In this document: positions 1-8,203 of the stretch, in pieces
Position numbering within the stretch: position 1 is the first letter of the stretch
How the letters are laid out: each line of letters starts with the position of its first letter
Source: Parvicella sp963922585
Lineage (GTDB): Bacteria; Bacteroidota; Bacteroidia; Flavobacteriales_D; Parvicellaceae
Reading direction: 5' to 3'
Assembly (NCBI GenBank): GCA_963922585.1
Contig: CAWUIK010000025.1
Location: 1 to 33,585 of the forward strand
DNA length: 33,585 nt
The notes under the pieces: model-generated
Told to the model about the DNA's origin: nothing
What the model saw: only the letters and a program-made list of their open reading frames with translations
Databases searched by the model: none
Made by a program: the position numbers and the translations under genes

Positions 1-55
<55 letters not shown>

Positions 56-68
56 ATTTGAAAATATT

Positions 69-98
69 TGTCACATCGACTGAAATGGAGATGTCTAA
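69..98 (+). repeat. Dispersed intergenic repeat, copy 1
   Basis: A 30-bp element with the core ATCGACTGAAATGGAGATG. It matches the second copy at 251-280 at about 26 of 30 positions. Related elements built on ATTTCGACTGAAGTGGAGAA are, to my recollection, frequent in intergenic DNA of flavobacteria. No function is known to me. Confidence 0.6.
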
Positions 99-140
99 AT
101 ACTAAATTTGATAATCAGAAAACTTGATTAAGAATTCACC

Positions 141-190
141 TTATTCTTTGCGTTCTTTTCGTAATTTCTTTATGCCCTTTGCGGTTAAAA
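141..190 (+). repeat. TTTGCG-type intergenic repeat
   Basis: This stretch repeats the theme CTTTGCG / CCCTTTGCGGTTAAAAG (147-190). It belongs to the loosely conserved 'tttgcg...tttgcggtt' intergenic sequences I recall from Bacteroidota genomes. There is no coding frame. The assignment rests on recollection of the motif; only one copy is present in this window. Confidence 0.35.
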
Positions 191-250
191 GAAAAAGATG
201 AACTCAGAAAGAGTTAGACAGTGAATTTATTAGTTAATGAGATAAATTTT

Positions 251-280
251 TGTCATTTCGACTGAAGTGGAGAAGTCTAA
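251..280 (+). repeat. Dispersed intergenic repeat, copy 2
   Basis: Second copy of the element at 69-98, same orientation, about 180 bp away, with the core ATTTCGACTGAAGTGGAGAA. Both copies are followed by a TCTAA(A) end and then by similar AT-rich text containing TTTGATAAT or TTGATAATTTG, so the duplicated unit may be longer than 30 bp. The stretch 1-363 otherwise contains no gene that I can see. Confidence 0.6.
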
Positions 281-363
281 AAATTGAAGTTGATAATTTG
301 ATAATGATACAATTAGAAAATGAAATTAAAAAAATTTAGAAGTTCAACTTTCAAAAGAGATTT

Positions 364-1251
364 CTATTCAATCAATTTCAAGTTCAATTGCATACTTTTA
401 TTTAGTTTGCCTATAAAATCATTAAAAAAATCTACTATCCATTGTCTGTTTTCGCCAGGTTGATGAACATAAAACCAAACATGACGAACTGCACCAAGAT
501 CTATAAATTCTTTTATTTTGGCGACCCAATTATCTATTCTAACTTTATCAGATGGGTGAAAATATTTTCCAACATAACGTACAAAAAGGTGTTTGTTGGT
601 CAATTTTAATTGCAACACATCTCTTCTTTCATAGGTAGCAGTATTGATGGCTATAATGTTATTTTCTTTAAATATAGGAAACCAATCGTTAATGGCAGTT
701 GGAGTAAACCAACTTGCATCTCTAAATTCAATGGCAAATAAGACATCTTTTGGCAATCTAGAAACAAATGTTTCTAATTTTTTTAAGTTGTCAAATTTTA
801 GATAGTTCGGCATAACACCAAAAGAAATTCCATTATTTTTCCCCAAAGTATCTAATGCTACAAAAAACTCATCGAGCCTGTATTTTGCTGTGTCGTCATT
901 CATGTCCTTTCTGTGTGTAATGACTTGTGGAATTTTCAATGAGAACTTAAAATCATCAGGAACGCTATCTTTCCATTTTTGTATAGTAGAGATTTTAGGG
1001 GTTCCAAATCGTGTAGCATTAACCTCTATACTATTTAGTTTTTGAGCATAAGTATTCAAAAAAAGTCTTTGAGGTGTTTTTTCTGGAAATAAGGTCCCAA
1101 CATAATTTTTATCAGCCCATACTGGAGCGCCAAATCTAAACTCTATTTTATTGTAAGGAATTTTTTCACCTAAATCCAAAAATTGCAAATCTAAATTAGG
1201 TAAGGTGAAATCAATAGCATCAATATTTTCATCAATTACTCCAAACTTCAT
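364..1251 (-). CDS. DUF72 (YecE-like) family protein
   Basis: A 295-aa cytoplasmic protein of the DUF72/YecE family, a TIM-barrel-like fold of unknown biochemical role. Family hallmarks are visible: FGAPVWADKNYVGTLFP near residue 40, LNSIEVNATRFGTP near 72, FKFSLKIPQVITH near 102, LFAIEFRDASWF near 170, and the late segment HVWFYVHQPGENRQW. Length is slightly above the usual 240-290 aa because of a longer N-terminus. The stop of the upstream aminotransferase gene abuts this ATG with no gap (1252/1251), so the two are almost certainly co-transcribed and probably translationally coupled. The family call is secure; the function is not known. Confidence 0.88.
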   Translation of the reverse strand: MKFGVIDENIDAIDFTLPNLDLQFLDLGEKIPYNKIEFRFGAPVWADKNYVGTLFPEKTPQRLFLNTYAQKLNSIEVNATRFGTPKISTIQKWKDSVPDDFKFSLKIPQVITHRKDMNDDTAKYRLDEFFVALDTLGKNNGISFGVMPNYLKFDNLKKLETFVSRLPKDVLFAIEFRDASWFTPTAINDWFPIFKENNIIAINTATYERRDVLQLKLTNKHLFVRYVGKYFHPSDKVRIDNWVAKIKEFIDLGAVRHVWFYVHQPGENRQWIVDFFNDFIGKLNKSMQLNLKLIE

Positions 1252-2454
1252 TTATAACGTTCTTCCAGGATATATTTTCAAAGCTTCCTCTAAACATTTT
1301 ACAGCATTTTTGAGCGATTCTTGATTCAATACATATGCTAATCTCACTTCCTGAGTCCCTAAACCTTCTGTGGCATAAAAACCAGTAGCTGGAGCCATCA
1401 TTACAGTTTGATTTTGATATTCAAAGTCTTCTAATAACCACTGGCAAAATTTGTCAGCATTATCAATGGGCAGTTTTGCAATGGCATAAAATGCACCAGC
1501 AGGTTTTGGGCAAACCACTCCTGGGATTTTGTTTAATCCATCCACTAAAATATCTCTTCTTTGAACATATTCTTCTATAACACCATCGAAATAACTCTGA
1601 GGTGTTTTCAAAGCTTCTTCACCAGCAATTTGACCAAAAGTAGGAGGAGACAATCTCGCTTGTCCAAATTTTAGTGCCATCGACATAACTTCTTTGTTTC
1701 TGCTGATTAACGCACCCACTCTAGCCCCACACATGCTGTATCTTTTAGAAACAGAATCTACTAAAACTACATTTTGTTCCAAACCTTCTAGAGATAAACA
1801 ACTTGTGTGTTGAAAACCTTCGTAGCAAAATTCTCTATAAACTTCATCAGCAAACAAAAACAAATCATGTTTTAAAACGATTGCTTTAAGTGTTTCTAAT
1901 TCTTCTTTGCTATATAAATATCCTGTAGGATTTCCTGGGTTACATATTAAAATACCTTTAGTTTTTGAAGTGATTTTCTTTTCGAATTCTTCAATTGGAG
2001 GTAATGCAAAACCATCTTCGATCTTAGCTGTAACTGGAACCACATTGATGTTGGAAGTTACAGCAAACCCATTGTAATTAGCATAAAAAGGCTCAGGAAT
2101 GATAACTTCATCACCAGGTTCTAAACAAGTTTGAAAAGCAAATATCAAAGCCTCAGAACCTCCTGTAGTAATCATAATATCTGTAGAAGGATCTAAGTCT
2201 ATCCCTAAATTGTTGTAGTATTTTGCCAAACCTTCTCTGTAAGATTGGAAACCAGCCGAATGAGAATATTCAACTACTTTTAAATCTAGATTATGCATTT
2301 TATCGAGAACCACTTGAGGAGTTTCGATATCTGGTTGACCTATATTCAAATGATAAACTGTTCTACCTTTCTTTTTTGCTGCTTCAGAAAAAGGGACTAA
2401 CTTTCTTATTGGTGAAGCGGGCATTGCATGTGCTTTTGAAGATACTTTTGGCAT
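1252..2454 (-). CDS. PLP-dependent aminotransferase, class I/II (aspartate aminotransferase-like)
   Basis: A 400-aa fold-type I aminotransferase transferring an amino group between an amino acid and a 2-oxo acid in the cytoplasm. Visible residues: GQPDIETP (39-46), the cofactor-contacting TGGSEAL (97-103), NPGNPTG (172-178), DEVY (203-206) binding the pyridine nitrogen, the Schiff-base lysine K237 in DSVSKRYSMCGARVG, and substrate-carboxylate arginine R371 in EVRLAYV. Length is normal for the aspartate/tyrosine/aromatic aminotransferase group; the exact substrate cannot be read from sequence. First gene of a two-gene unit with the DUF72 gene. A TAAATTTG -7 box lies about 29 bases upstream of the ATG. 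Confidence 0.93.
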   Translation of the reverse strand: MPKVSSKAHAMPASPIRKLVPFSEAAKKKGRTVYHLNIGQPDIETPQVVLDKMHNLDLKVVEYSHSAGFQSYREGLAKYYNNLGIDLDPSTDIMITTGGSEALIFAFQTCLEPGDEVIIPEPFYANYNGFAVTSNINVVPVTAKIEDGFALPPIEEFEKKITSKTKGILICNPGNPTGYLYSKEELETLKAIVLKHDLFLFADEVYREFCYEGFQHTSCLSLEGLEQNVVLVDSVSKRYSMCGARVGALISRNKEVMSMALKFGQARLSPPTFGQIAGEEALKTPQSYFDGVIEEYVQRRDILVDGLNKIPGVVCPKPAGAFYAIAKLPIDNADKFCQWLLEDFEYQNQTVMMAPATGFYATEGLGTQEVRLAYVLNQESLKNAVKCLEEALKIYPGRTL

Positions 2455-2482
2455 AAAGATTTTTTTATAAATTATGAGACGC

Positions 2483-2490
2483 CAAATTTA
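2483..2490 (-). promoter_or_regulatory. Candidate -7 box (TAAATTTG) for the aminotransferase-DUF72 unit
   Basis: The minus strand reads TAAATTTG, matching the Bacteroidota TAnnTTTG box, 29 bases before the start codon. The -33 position (TCGA) does not match TTTG, so this is a partial match only. Confidence 0.4.
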
Positions 2491-2541
2491 TAACTCAATA
2501 ACCAATAAATCGAATTTTTTATAAAATAAAAATAAAATAAT

Positions 2542-3207
2542 CTACCAAATTATTTCTTTTTTTCCATATTGTTTCAAGATTTCATTGGCTTTGCTGAAAT
2601 GTTTATTTCCAAACCACAAACCTCTATTGGCACTCAATGGAGAAGGATGGCCAGAAGTAAGAATAAAATGTTTTTTTGAATCAATAATTCTTCCCTTTTT
2701 TTGAGCAAAACCTCCCCAAAGCATAAAAATTACTCCTTCTTTTTGTTTAGATATTTTCTCAATAACTGAATCTGTAAAAATTTCCCAACCTTGGTTTTGA
2801 TGAGAACCTGCTTGATGTGCTTTAACTGTTAAGGTGGCATTCAACAAAAGGATTCCTTGGTCAGCCCATCTTTCAAGATTTCCAGAGATAGGTATATCAA
2901 TGTTGAGGTCATTTTTTATTTCTTTAAAAATATTAATAAGCGAGGGTGGGTGAGGAATGCCATCCGAAACAGAAAAACAAAGTCCATTTGCTTGATTGGG
3001 TCCATGATAAGGATCTTGACCAATGATTAAAATTTTCAAGTTATCCCATTTACACCTTTCAAATGCAGAAAAAATCTTATTACCAGGAGGATAAACTATA
3101 TCTTTCTTATATGCTTCTTTTACAAAAGATGCTAATTTTTCAAAATAAGGCTTATTGAATTCCTCTTCTAATTGCTTTTTCCAACTTTGTTCAATTGATA
3201 CTTCCAA
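2542..3207 (-). CDS. ung: Uracil-DNA glycosylase, family 1
   Basis: A 221-aa monofunctional glycosylase that removes uracil from DNA and starts base-excision repair. Motifs: the water-activating loop GQDPYHGPNQANGLCFSV (63-80) with catalytic D65, uracil-binding LLNATLTV (121-128) with N123, and the minor-groove loop SGHPSPLSA (185-193) with catalytic H187. Length fits the family. The reading frame has no ATG near the expected N-terminus: the start appears to be TTG at 3205-3207, preceded by a purine-rich AGAAAAAG, giving MEVSIEQSWKKQL, which matches how Bacteroidota homologues begin. It is a monocistronic gene with its own TAAATTTG box 24 bases upstream. Confidence 0.95.
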   Translation of the reverse strand: MEVSIEQSWKKQLEEEFNKPYFEKLASFVKEAYKKDIVYPPGNKIFSAFERCKWDNLKILIIGQDPYHGPNQANGLCFSVSDGIPHPPSLINIFKEIKNDLNIDIPISGNLERWADQGILLLNATLTVKAHQAGSHQNQGWEIFTDSVIEKISKQKEGVIFMLWGGFAQKKGRIIDSKKHFILTSGHPSPLSANRGLWFGNKHFSKANEILKQYGKKEIIW

Positions 3208-3230
3208 CTTTTTCTCAAATAGATTTTTTT

Positions 3231-3238
3231 CAAATTTA
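3231..3238 (-). promoter_or_regulatory. Candidate -7 box (TAAATTTG) for ung
   Basis: TAAATTTG on the minus strand, 24 bases upstream of the TTG start. With a 19-base spacer the -33 site reads TGTG, two to three of four positions of TTTG. Its position also supports the TTG as the true start, because the box falls within the only in-frame upstream extension. Confidence 0.42.
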
Positions 3239-3300
3239 ACAAATGAATTCTATTCATCACAAGAAACTACAAAGGAATATAAAAAATTGTAAATCGGTTA

Positions 3301-3335
3301 AAACAAAAAAAGCATCAACTAATGTTAATGCTTTT
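3301..3335 (-). terminator. Rho-independent terminator of the tRNA-Val gene
   Basis: On the minus strand, just after the tRNA 3' end, a 12-bp stem (3308-3319 with 3324-3335, one G-T pair) encloses a four-base loop and runs into a T-rich tract (TTTTTTTGTTT). A textbook intrinsic terminator, although the stem is AT-rich. Confidence 0.85.
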
Positions 3336-3341
3336 AATCTG

Positions 3342-3416
3342 TGGGCGATGTAGGATTCGAACCTACGACCCCCTGCTTGTAAGGCAGGTGCTCTGAACCA
3401 ACTGAGCTAATCGCCC
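3342..3416 (-). tRNA. tRNA-Val (anticodon TAC)
   Basis: A 75-nt cloverleaf on the minus strand. The acceptor stem is GGGCGAT with ATCGCCC plus discriminator A; the D arm contains AGCTCAGTTGGTTCAGAGC; the anticodon arm is CCTGC-CTTACAA-GCAGG with anticodon TAC, reading valine GUN codons (wobble U); the T arm contains GTAGGTTCGAATCCTAC. The CCA end is not encoded: the base after the discriminator is followed by AGATTAAAAG. It is a solitary tRNA with its own perfect promoter and terminator, lying between folC and ung. Confidence 0.98.
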
Positions 3417-3448
3417 TTTTGTATTAGGGTTGCTGTCTAAAGCGGGTG

Positions 3449-3479
3449 CAAATATAGGTCAAATATTTATATCTGCAAA
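3449..3479 (-). promoter_or_regulatory. Consensus Bacteroidota promoter for tRNA-Val
   Basis: The minus strand reads TTTG, exactly 19 bases, then TATATTTG, a perfect match to the Bacteroidota consensus TTTG-N19-TAnnTTTG. The -7 box ends 33 bases before the first base of the tRNA, leaving a short 5' leader. It sits immediately downstream of the folC stop codon. Confidence 0.88.
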
Positions 3480-3482
3480 TTT

Positions 3483-4694
3483 TTAATTAAAAAAATGAGA
3501 AATAATTTCAGCAACCACAAAATTGCTTCCACCAATAAAAATCAAATCATCAGAATGTGAGTTGTTTAGTGCTTTTTGGTAGGCTAAAGATAAATTATCA
3601 AAAATTTCAAAATTATAACTGTGATCAAAATATTTTACCCATTCAGTTTTTGGAAACGCTCTTTGAATTTGTGGTTCGGATAAATAATAAACCGCATTTT
3701 GGGGTAAAATACTTGCAATTTTTTCAATTTCTTTGTCAGCCACCATTCCCCAAACAATATGTAGGGTAGTGTAGTGCTCTTTTTGAAGTTGACTCACAAT
3801 TTGAGATATTCCAGAAAAATTATGTCCAATATCAGCAATAGTTTTCGGTTTTGTACTCAAGATTTCCCACCTTCCTCTGAATTTGGTATTTTGTATGGTA
3901 TTTCTTAATCCTTTTTCTATGATTTCTTTATCTGTAATTCCTATCACTTCTAAAGTTTTCAAAACAGTTCCTTTATTGAATTTTTGATAATCACCCTTTA
4001 AATCACATTCCAATTCACTTTCTTGGGCAGTATAGAATTCAGCGTTATTTTGTTTTGCGATATTTTTAATTACTTCTATTACTGAGTGTGAGTTTGCACT
4101 ACTTAATACAATAGGCGTATATGGTTTTATGATGCCTCCTTTCTCTTTTGCGATTGCTTCAATTGTATTGCCTAAATATTGGGTATGATCAATTCCTATA
4201 GAAGTGATAACAGAAATAATTGGCTTTACAATATTTGTAGCGTCCAATCTGCCACCTAAACCTGTTTCCAAAACGACATAATCTACCTTGTTTTCTCTGA
4301 AATAGGTGAATGCTAATGCTGTGGTCCATTCAAAAAATGAAGCATTCATTGATTTTAAAAATGCTTGATGCTTTTCTACAAAATCAATAACCCAAGCTTC
4401 ACTTATTTCTATCCCGTTGATTCTAATTCTTTCCCTAAAGTCTATTAAGTGTGGTGAAGTAAAAAGCCCAACATTGAAACCAGCGGTTTGTAACACAGAT
4501 GACAACATACTACAAGTAGAGCCTTTGCCATTGGTTCCTGCTACGTGTATGATTTTTAAATCTTGTTGTGGATTACCTAAGTATTCACAAACAGTTTTAA
4601 TATTCACTAATCCTGGTTTATAGGCAGCGCCACCAATTTTTTGATATTGTGGAAATTGTGTAAATAGAAAATCCAGAACCTCTTGATAGGTCAT
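3483..4694 (-). CDS. folC: Folylpolyglutamate synthase / dihydrofolate synthase
   Basis: A 403-aa Mur-ligase-type ATP-dependent enzyme that joins glutamate to dihydropteroate and extends polyglutamate tails on folates. Visible: P-loop HVAGTNGKGST (50-60), SPHLIDFRERIRING following it, the metal-binding EWTTALAF region, LETGLGGRLDATN, ITSIGIDHTQYLG, the EKGGIIKP segment, and DIGHNFSGI in the C-terminal domain where the family usually has DGAHNP. Length is typical. Its ATG lies 11 bases after the tonB stop, so it is probably the last gene of the nhaD-exbB-exbD-tonB-folC unit; no terminator is obvious before the tRNA promoter. Confidence 0.94.
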   Translation of the reverse strand: MTYQEVLDFLFTQFPQYQKIGGAAYKPGLVNIKTVCEYLGNPQQDLKIIHVAGTNGKGSTCSMLSSVLQTAGFNVGLFTSPHLIDFRERIRINGIEISEAWVIDFVEKHQAFLKSMNASFFEWTTALAFTYFRENKVDYVVLETGLGGRLDATNIVKPIISVITSIGIDHTQYLGNTIEAIAKEKGGIIKPYTPIVLSSANSHSVIEVIKNIAKQNNAEFYTAQESELECDLKGDYQKFNKGTVLKTLEVIGITDKEIIEKGLRNTIQNTKFRGRWEILSTKPKTIADIGHNFSGISQIVSQLQKEHYTTLHIVWGMVADKEIEKIASILPQNAVYYLSEPQIQRAFPKTEWVKYFDHSYNFEIFDNLSLAYQKALNNSHSDDLIFIGGSNFVVAEIISHFFN

Positions 4695-4705
4695 AAAATG
4701 TTGTA

Positions 4706-5449
4706 TTAGTCTAATGTAAAGTTAATAGACTTGTATAGTTTTTGTTTTTCGGCACCGTTAGGATCTTTATTGAATTCCCAATCCCAAGCAGCTTTTTCAG
4801 CAGTTTTAAAATGCGACTCGTTGGTAGTTGTAGTAAGAGAATGAGATTTTAAAACTTTTACAGAAATTACTTTTCCTTCTCTATCGATAATGAGTTCAAG
4901 CATAACTCTTCCCTCGTCTTGAACAGGATTTTTAACCACTGGATTTTTAACAGGAACTCTGCTTTCACCATCTCCAACTCCATTTCCAATTCCAGGTCCA
5001 TCTCCAGCGCCAACACCAGTTCCGTTACTTCCAGAACCATCACCTCCATTATTTCCGCCTCCAGTTCCTCCAAAAGGATTTCCACTTACCGCAGGAGTTT
5101 GAGAACTTCCTTGACCATCTGCTTCTGAAGAATTGTTGGAAGGTTTTGAAACTACAGGAGAAGGATCATTTTGAGTGTTTTCTTCAGGTACAGGGTCTTT
5201 TTCTACTGTTGGTTTTTTGGGAGCAGCATCTTCTTTTGGAGAATCACTTTTGGTTTCGCTTCCTCCAGAACTGCTGCCACCAGCAGAGAAATCTATAATC
5301 GCTACAATTTCTTCTTTGGGTTTTTCTTCTTTCTTTTCTTCAGGACTGTCATCTGGCATCATGAAGAAAAATAATAAAAGTAAAGCACCGTGAATACCAA
5401 ATGAAATGGTCTTCCCTAAGTTATTGTGATTTTTGTTGATCTTTTCCAT
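4706..5449 (-). CDS. tonB: Energy transducer TonB-family protein
   Basis: A 247-aa inner-membrane-anchored protein with classical TonB layout. A short basic N-terminus precedes one membrane helix (about 14-31), then a Lys/Glu/Pro/Ser-rich periplasmic stretch (32-115), a glycine-rich linker (about 120-165), and a C-terminal TonB-like domain (about 178-247) containing VMLELIIDREGKVISVKVL and AAWDWEFNKDP. It should carry proton-motive energy from ExbB/ExbD to outer-membrane transporters. Located 66 bases after exbD. The glycine-rich linker instead of a long Pro-Lys rod is common in Bacteroidota. Which receptor it serves cannot be read here. Confidence 0.85.
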   Translation of the reverse strand: MEKINKNHNNLGKTISFGIHGALLLLFFFMMPDDSPEEKKEEKPKEEIVAIIDFSAGGSSSGGSETKSDSPKEDAAPKKPTVEKDPVPEENTQNDPSPVVSKPSNNSSEADGQGSSQTPAVSGNPFGGTGGGNNGGDGSGSNGTGVGAGDGPGIGNGVGDGESRVPVKNPVVKNPVQDEGRVMLELIIDREGKVISVKVLKSHSLTTTTNESHFKTAEKAAWDWEFNKDPNGAEKQKLYKSINFTLD

Positions 5450-5515
5450 AGTAGAATTATACTTGTTTTTATAATGTAATGTTACAACAGAAACCCAAAA
5501 AAGTTCGATTTGAGA

Positions 5516-5923
5516 TTAAAATTTAGTTTTGATAACTAATTTTAAAAAATTCTTTTTAGCAACATCAATTACGGCAACATTGTATTGCCAATTAGAACCT
5601 TGGTCACCGCTCAACTCAACAATACTATCTCCAGTAGCAATGACTTCACTTAAAATGGCTTGTTCAAGGTTTTCCATAGAAACTAAATCCGCTTTTGCAC
5701 CAACAAAAATTTCATTATTTTTAGAAACGGAGACCTTTATGACATCTTGAGGAACGTCAGTGTTTGAAGGAGGTTTACTACTAGGTAGATTAAGCGGAAT
5801 GTTTGGAGGAGAAACCATAGTAGAAAGTACAATAAAGAAAATAAGTAGTAAGAATACCAAATCCGTCATGGACGACATTCCTCCTTCAACTTTTACTTTA
5901 TTTTGAGATCTTAAATTTCGCAT
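5516..5923 (-). CDS. exbD: Biopolymer transporter ExbD/TolR family protein
   Basis: A 135-aa protein with one N-terminal membrane helix. The motif MSSMTDLVFLLLIFFIVLST places aspartate D21 where the proton-carrying aspartate of ExbD/TolR lies. A periplasmic domain of about 95 residues follows. It forms the proton-driven motor with ExbB (10-base gap from the exbB stop), energising the TonB-like protein encoded next. Length and order are typical. ExbD and TolR cannot be separated by sequence alone, but the adjacent TonB-like protein favours ExbD. Confidence 0.92.
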   Translation of the reverse strand: MRNLRSQNKVKVEGGMSSMTDLVFLLLIFFIVLSTMVSPPNIPLNLPSSKPPSNTDVPQDVIKVSVSKNNEIFVGAKADLVSMENLEQAILSEVIATGDSIVELSGDQGSNWQYNVAVIDVAKKNFLKLVIKTKF

Positions 5924-5933
5924 AATGCTTTAA

Positions 5934-6680
5934 TTATTTTCCTGGTGCTTCTAAAATATCTAAAAATTCAATGGAACCGCCTTCCATTTTTTGAATTACT
6001 TTTTCTACTTTACTTACCAAATAATTATAAAATACGTAAGCAATAATACCTACTACTAATCCTCCAACGGTAGTAATCATCGCTTCAAATATACCACCTG
6101 CTAAATCTGGCAATTGGAATGTAGTAGATTTTGAAATTGTTGAAAATGTTGAAACCATTCCCAATACAGTTCCTAAGAAACCTAACATTGGTGCTGCACC
6201 TGCAATAGTTGCTAAAATTGAAATTCTAGCCTCTAAACGATATACTTCTAATTTTGCCACGTTTTCTATAGAAGTTGCTATGTCTTCCATAGGTTTACCG
6301 ATTCTGTTTAAGCCTTTCAACACCATTCTTGCAACTGGATTATCAGTAGCAGCACAAACTTGTTTGGCAGCATCCAGTTTACCATCCTCAACATAATCTT
6401 TTACTTTTCTGATTAAATCATTTTCTCCTTGTAGCGATTTTCTAATGGTTAAAAATCTTTCGATAAAAATATAAATGGTTAGTATGGAAAGAAAAAAGAG
6501 TAAACCCATAACAATGACACTTGTCCAACTGATTGCTCCAGTAACTGGGTCTATCCCCCAGATTAATTGCCACATAGTTCTAGAAACAACTTCTGCTTTT
6601 TCAGTCCCAGCAGTTGCAACTTGTTCTACAACTTCCTCAGTTTCTAATTGTACTTTATGTAATAAATCGAAAATATTCAT
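5934..6680 (-). CDS. exbB: MotA/TolQ/ExbB proton channel family protein
   Basis: A 248-aa inner-membrane protein with three helices: about 52-74, 154-178 (LATIAGAAPMLGFLGTVLGM, the conserved channel helix) and 200-222 (MITTVGGLVVGIIAYVFYNY). A cytoplasmic loop of about 75 residues sits between the first two helices, as in ExbB/TolQ. It forms the stator channel with ExbD. The first 45 residues are an extra N-terminal extension carrying no cleavable signal that I can recognise. It starts 36 bases after the nhaD stop and is likely co-transcribed with it. Confidence 0.92.
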   Translation of the reverse strand: MNIFDLLHKVQLETEEVVEQVATAGTEKAEVVSRTMWQLIWGIDPVTGAISWTSVIVMGLLFFLSILTIYIFIERFLTIRKSLQGENDLIRKVKDYVEDGKLDAAKQVCAATDNPVARMVLKGLNRIGKPMEDIATSIENVAKLEVYRLEARISILATIAGAAPMLGFLGTVLGMVSTFSTISKSTTFQLPDLAGGIFEAMITTVGGLVVGIIAYVFYNYLVSKVEKVIQKMEGGSIEFLDILEAPGK

Positions 6681-6716
6681 TTTTATAAAACGTTTAGTTT
6701 ATGTTTTTAGTATAAT

Positions 6717-8099
6717 TTAATGCATCAATAAGAAAACTCCAATTCCAGCAAGGTAACCTAAAAGGGCTAAAAGTGCTATGTTTTTTAAGTACCAAAAGAA
6801 AGAAATTCTTTCCATTCCCATAGCAACAACACCTGCAGCAGAACCAATAATTAACATACTACCTCCAGTTCCGGCAGCATAAGCGATAAAATGCCAAATT
6901 GGGTTATCCATTTCAAGTGTAAACATTCCCATACTTGCTGCAACCAAAGGAACATTATCAACGATAGCAGAACCAGCACCTAGCAACATTACAAAAACGT
7001 TTGTATCCATGCTCGCTTCAACTTGTTGTCCGAAAACGAAGATTAAACCTAAAGATTCTAAAGCAGCAACTGTCATTAAAATCCCTAGAAAGAATAAAAT
7101 CGAAGGCATTTCAATTTTTGATAAAGCTTTGAAAGTTGGACTGTGTGCATGTCCTGCGCTTTCAGATCCTTTATTGTTGAATGAAAACTGTCTGTTGGTA
7201 ATTATTTCAGCCACCATAGCGAAAATACCTAAAGAAAGCATCATTCCCATGTATGGAGGTAGGTGAGTTACAGTTTTGAAAATAGGTACAAATACAATTA
7301 ATAATAATCCTAAATACATCATGAATGGTCCTTTAGGGTTAGAATCCTCTTCAATTTTACCTGCTTCAAAAGATCCTTTAAACGCTGGTAAAAATCCAGC
7401 AATTAAAGTAGGAACAACCATACATAATATTGAAGGTAAGATTAAGAATTCTATTAGTTTCATGGCACTTACTTTTCCATTCATCCAAAGCATTGTAGTG
7501 GTAACATCTCCAATTGGTGACCAAGCACCACCAGCATTAGCGGCAATGATAATCATCCCTGCATACCACATTCTGTCTTTGCTTTCAGGAACTAATTTTC
7601 TTAGAATTGTAATCAAAACGATAGTAGCTGTGAGGTTATCAATAATAGCAGAAAGTATAAATGCTAGAATAGAAACAATCCATAGTAAGGTTTTCTTCTT
7701 GTTGGTTTTAATGTAGTTTTTGATAGTTGCAAAACCATCAAAATGGTCAATGATTTCAACAATGGTCATAGCCCCAATAAGGAAAATTAAGATTTCACAA
7801 GTTTTTCCAAAATGGTGAAGTAATGTATGCTCAAGCCACCCTCCTTTACTTGCGGAATAAGTATGCTCTCCATGTTCAAGATTTTCTGCAACATGAACAG
7901 GTAAATTAGCAAATCCATCAACTAATTTGCTAGCATTAGAGTCAAACCATTGGTCAAAGCCCTCAATGCCAAAAGCGATTAATGCCCAAGCCATTGCCAT
8001 CATAAGCAAAGCAGGAACTAACTTATCAACTTTCAAAGTGTGTTCGATTGTGATTGCTAGATACCCTAGCGCAAAAACCATTACTATTAATATTTCCAT
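6717..8099 (-). CDS. nhaD: Na+/H+ antiporter NhaD
   Basis: A 460-aa polytopic transporter of the NhaD type (ion transporter superfamily), exporting Na+ (or Li+) in exchange for H+. About 11-12 hydrophobic segments are visible. Family segments include SAIIDNLTATIVL (central helix with acidic and Asn residues), AANAGGAWSPIGDVTTTMLW, GAGSAIVDNVPLVAAS and the near-C-terminal AGTGGSMLIIGSAAGVVAMG, a pseudo-symmetric pair of IDN...T/P and GG.S/W motifs. Typical of marine and salt-exposed Bacteroidota. First gene of the unit with exbB-exbD-tonB-folC. A TACTTTTG box lies about 42 bases upstream. Confidence 0.94.
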   Translation of the reverse strand: MEILIVMVFALGYLAITIEHTLKVDKLVPALLMMAMAWALIAFGIEGFDQWFDSNASKLVDGFANLPVHVAENLEHGEHTYSASKGGWLEHTLLHHFGKTCEILIFLIGAMTIVEIIDHFDGFATIKNYIKTNKKKTLLWIVSILAFILSAIIDNLTATIVLITILRKLVPESKDRMWYAGMIIIAANAGGAWSPIGDVTTTMLWMNGKVSAMKLIEFLILPSILCMVVPTLIAGFLPAFKGSFEAGKIEEDSNPKGPFMMYLGLLLIVFVPIFKTVTHLPPYMGMMLSLGIFAMVAEIITNRQFSFNNKGSESAGHAHSPTFKALSKIEMPSILFFLGILMTVAALESLGLIFVFGQQVEASMDTNVFVMLLGAGSAIVDNVPLVAASMGMFTLEMDNPIWHFIAYAAGTGGSMLIIGSAAGVVAMGMERISFFWYLKNIALLALLGYLAGIGVFLLMH

Positions 8100-8140
8100 T
8101 TTTATATGTTTTTCCTAAATTTTAATTTATAAGGATTTTA

Positions 8141-8170
8141 CAAAAGTATTCTTACAAAGAAGTGATTAAA
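8141..8170 (-). promoter_or_regulatory. Candidate promoter of nhaD-exbBD-tonB-folC
   Basis: The minus strand has TTTA, 18 bases, then TACTTTTG, a full match to the TAnnTTTG -7 box with a three-of-four -33 site. The -7 box ends about 41 bases before the nhaD ATG. The same octamer at almost the same distance precedes the dehydrogenase gene (9473-9480). Confidence 0.5.
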
Positions 8171-8203
8171 CGTCCTTAAAGAAATCTTTTAAATAATTAA
8201 ATG

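Noticed and set aside
7276..7716. 146-codon plus-strand frame inside nhaD
   Set aside because: Antisense shadow of the nhaD coding frame with no start signals or family resemblance.
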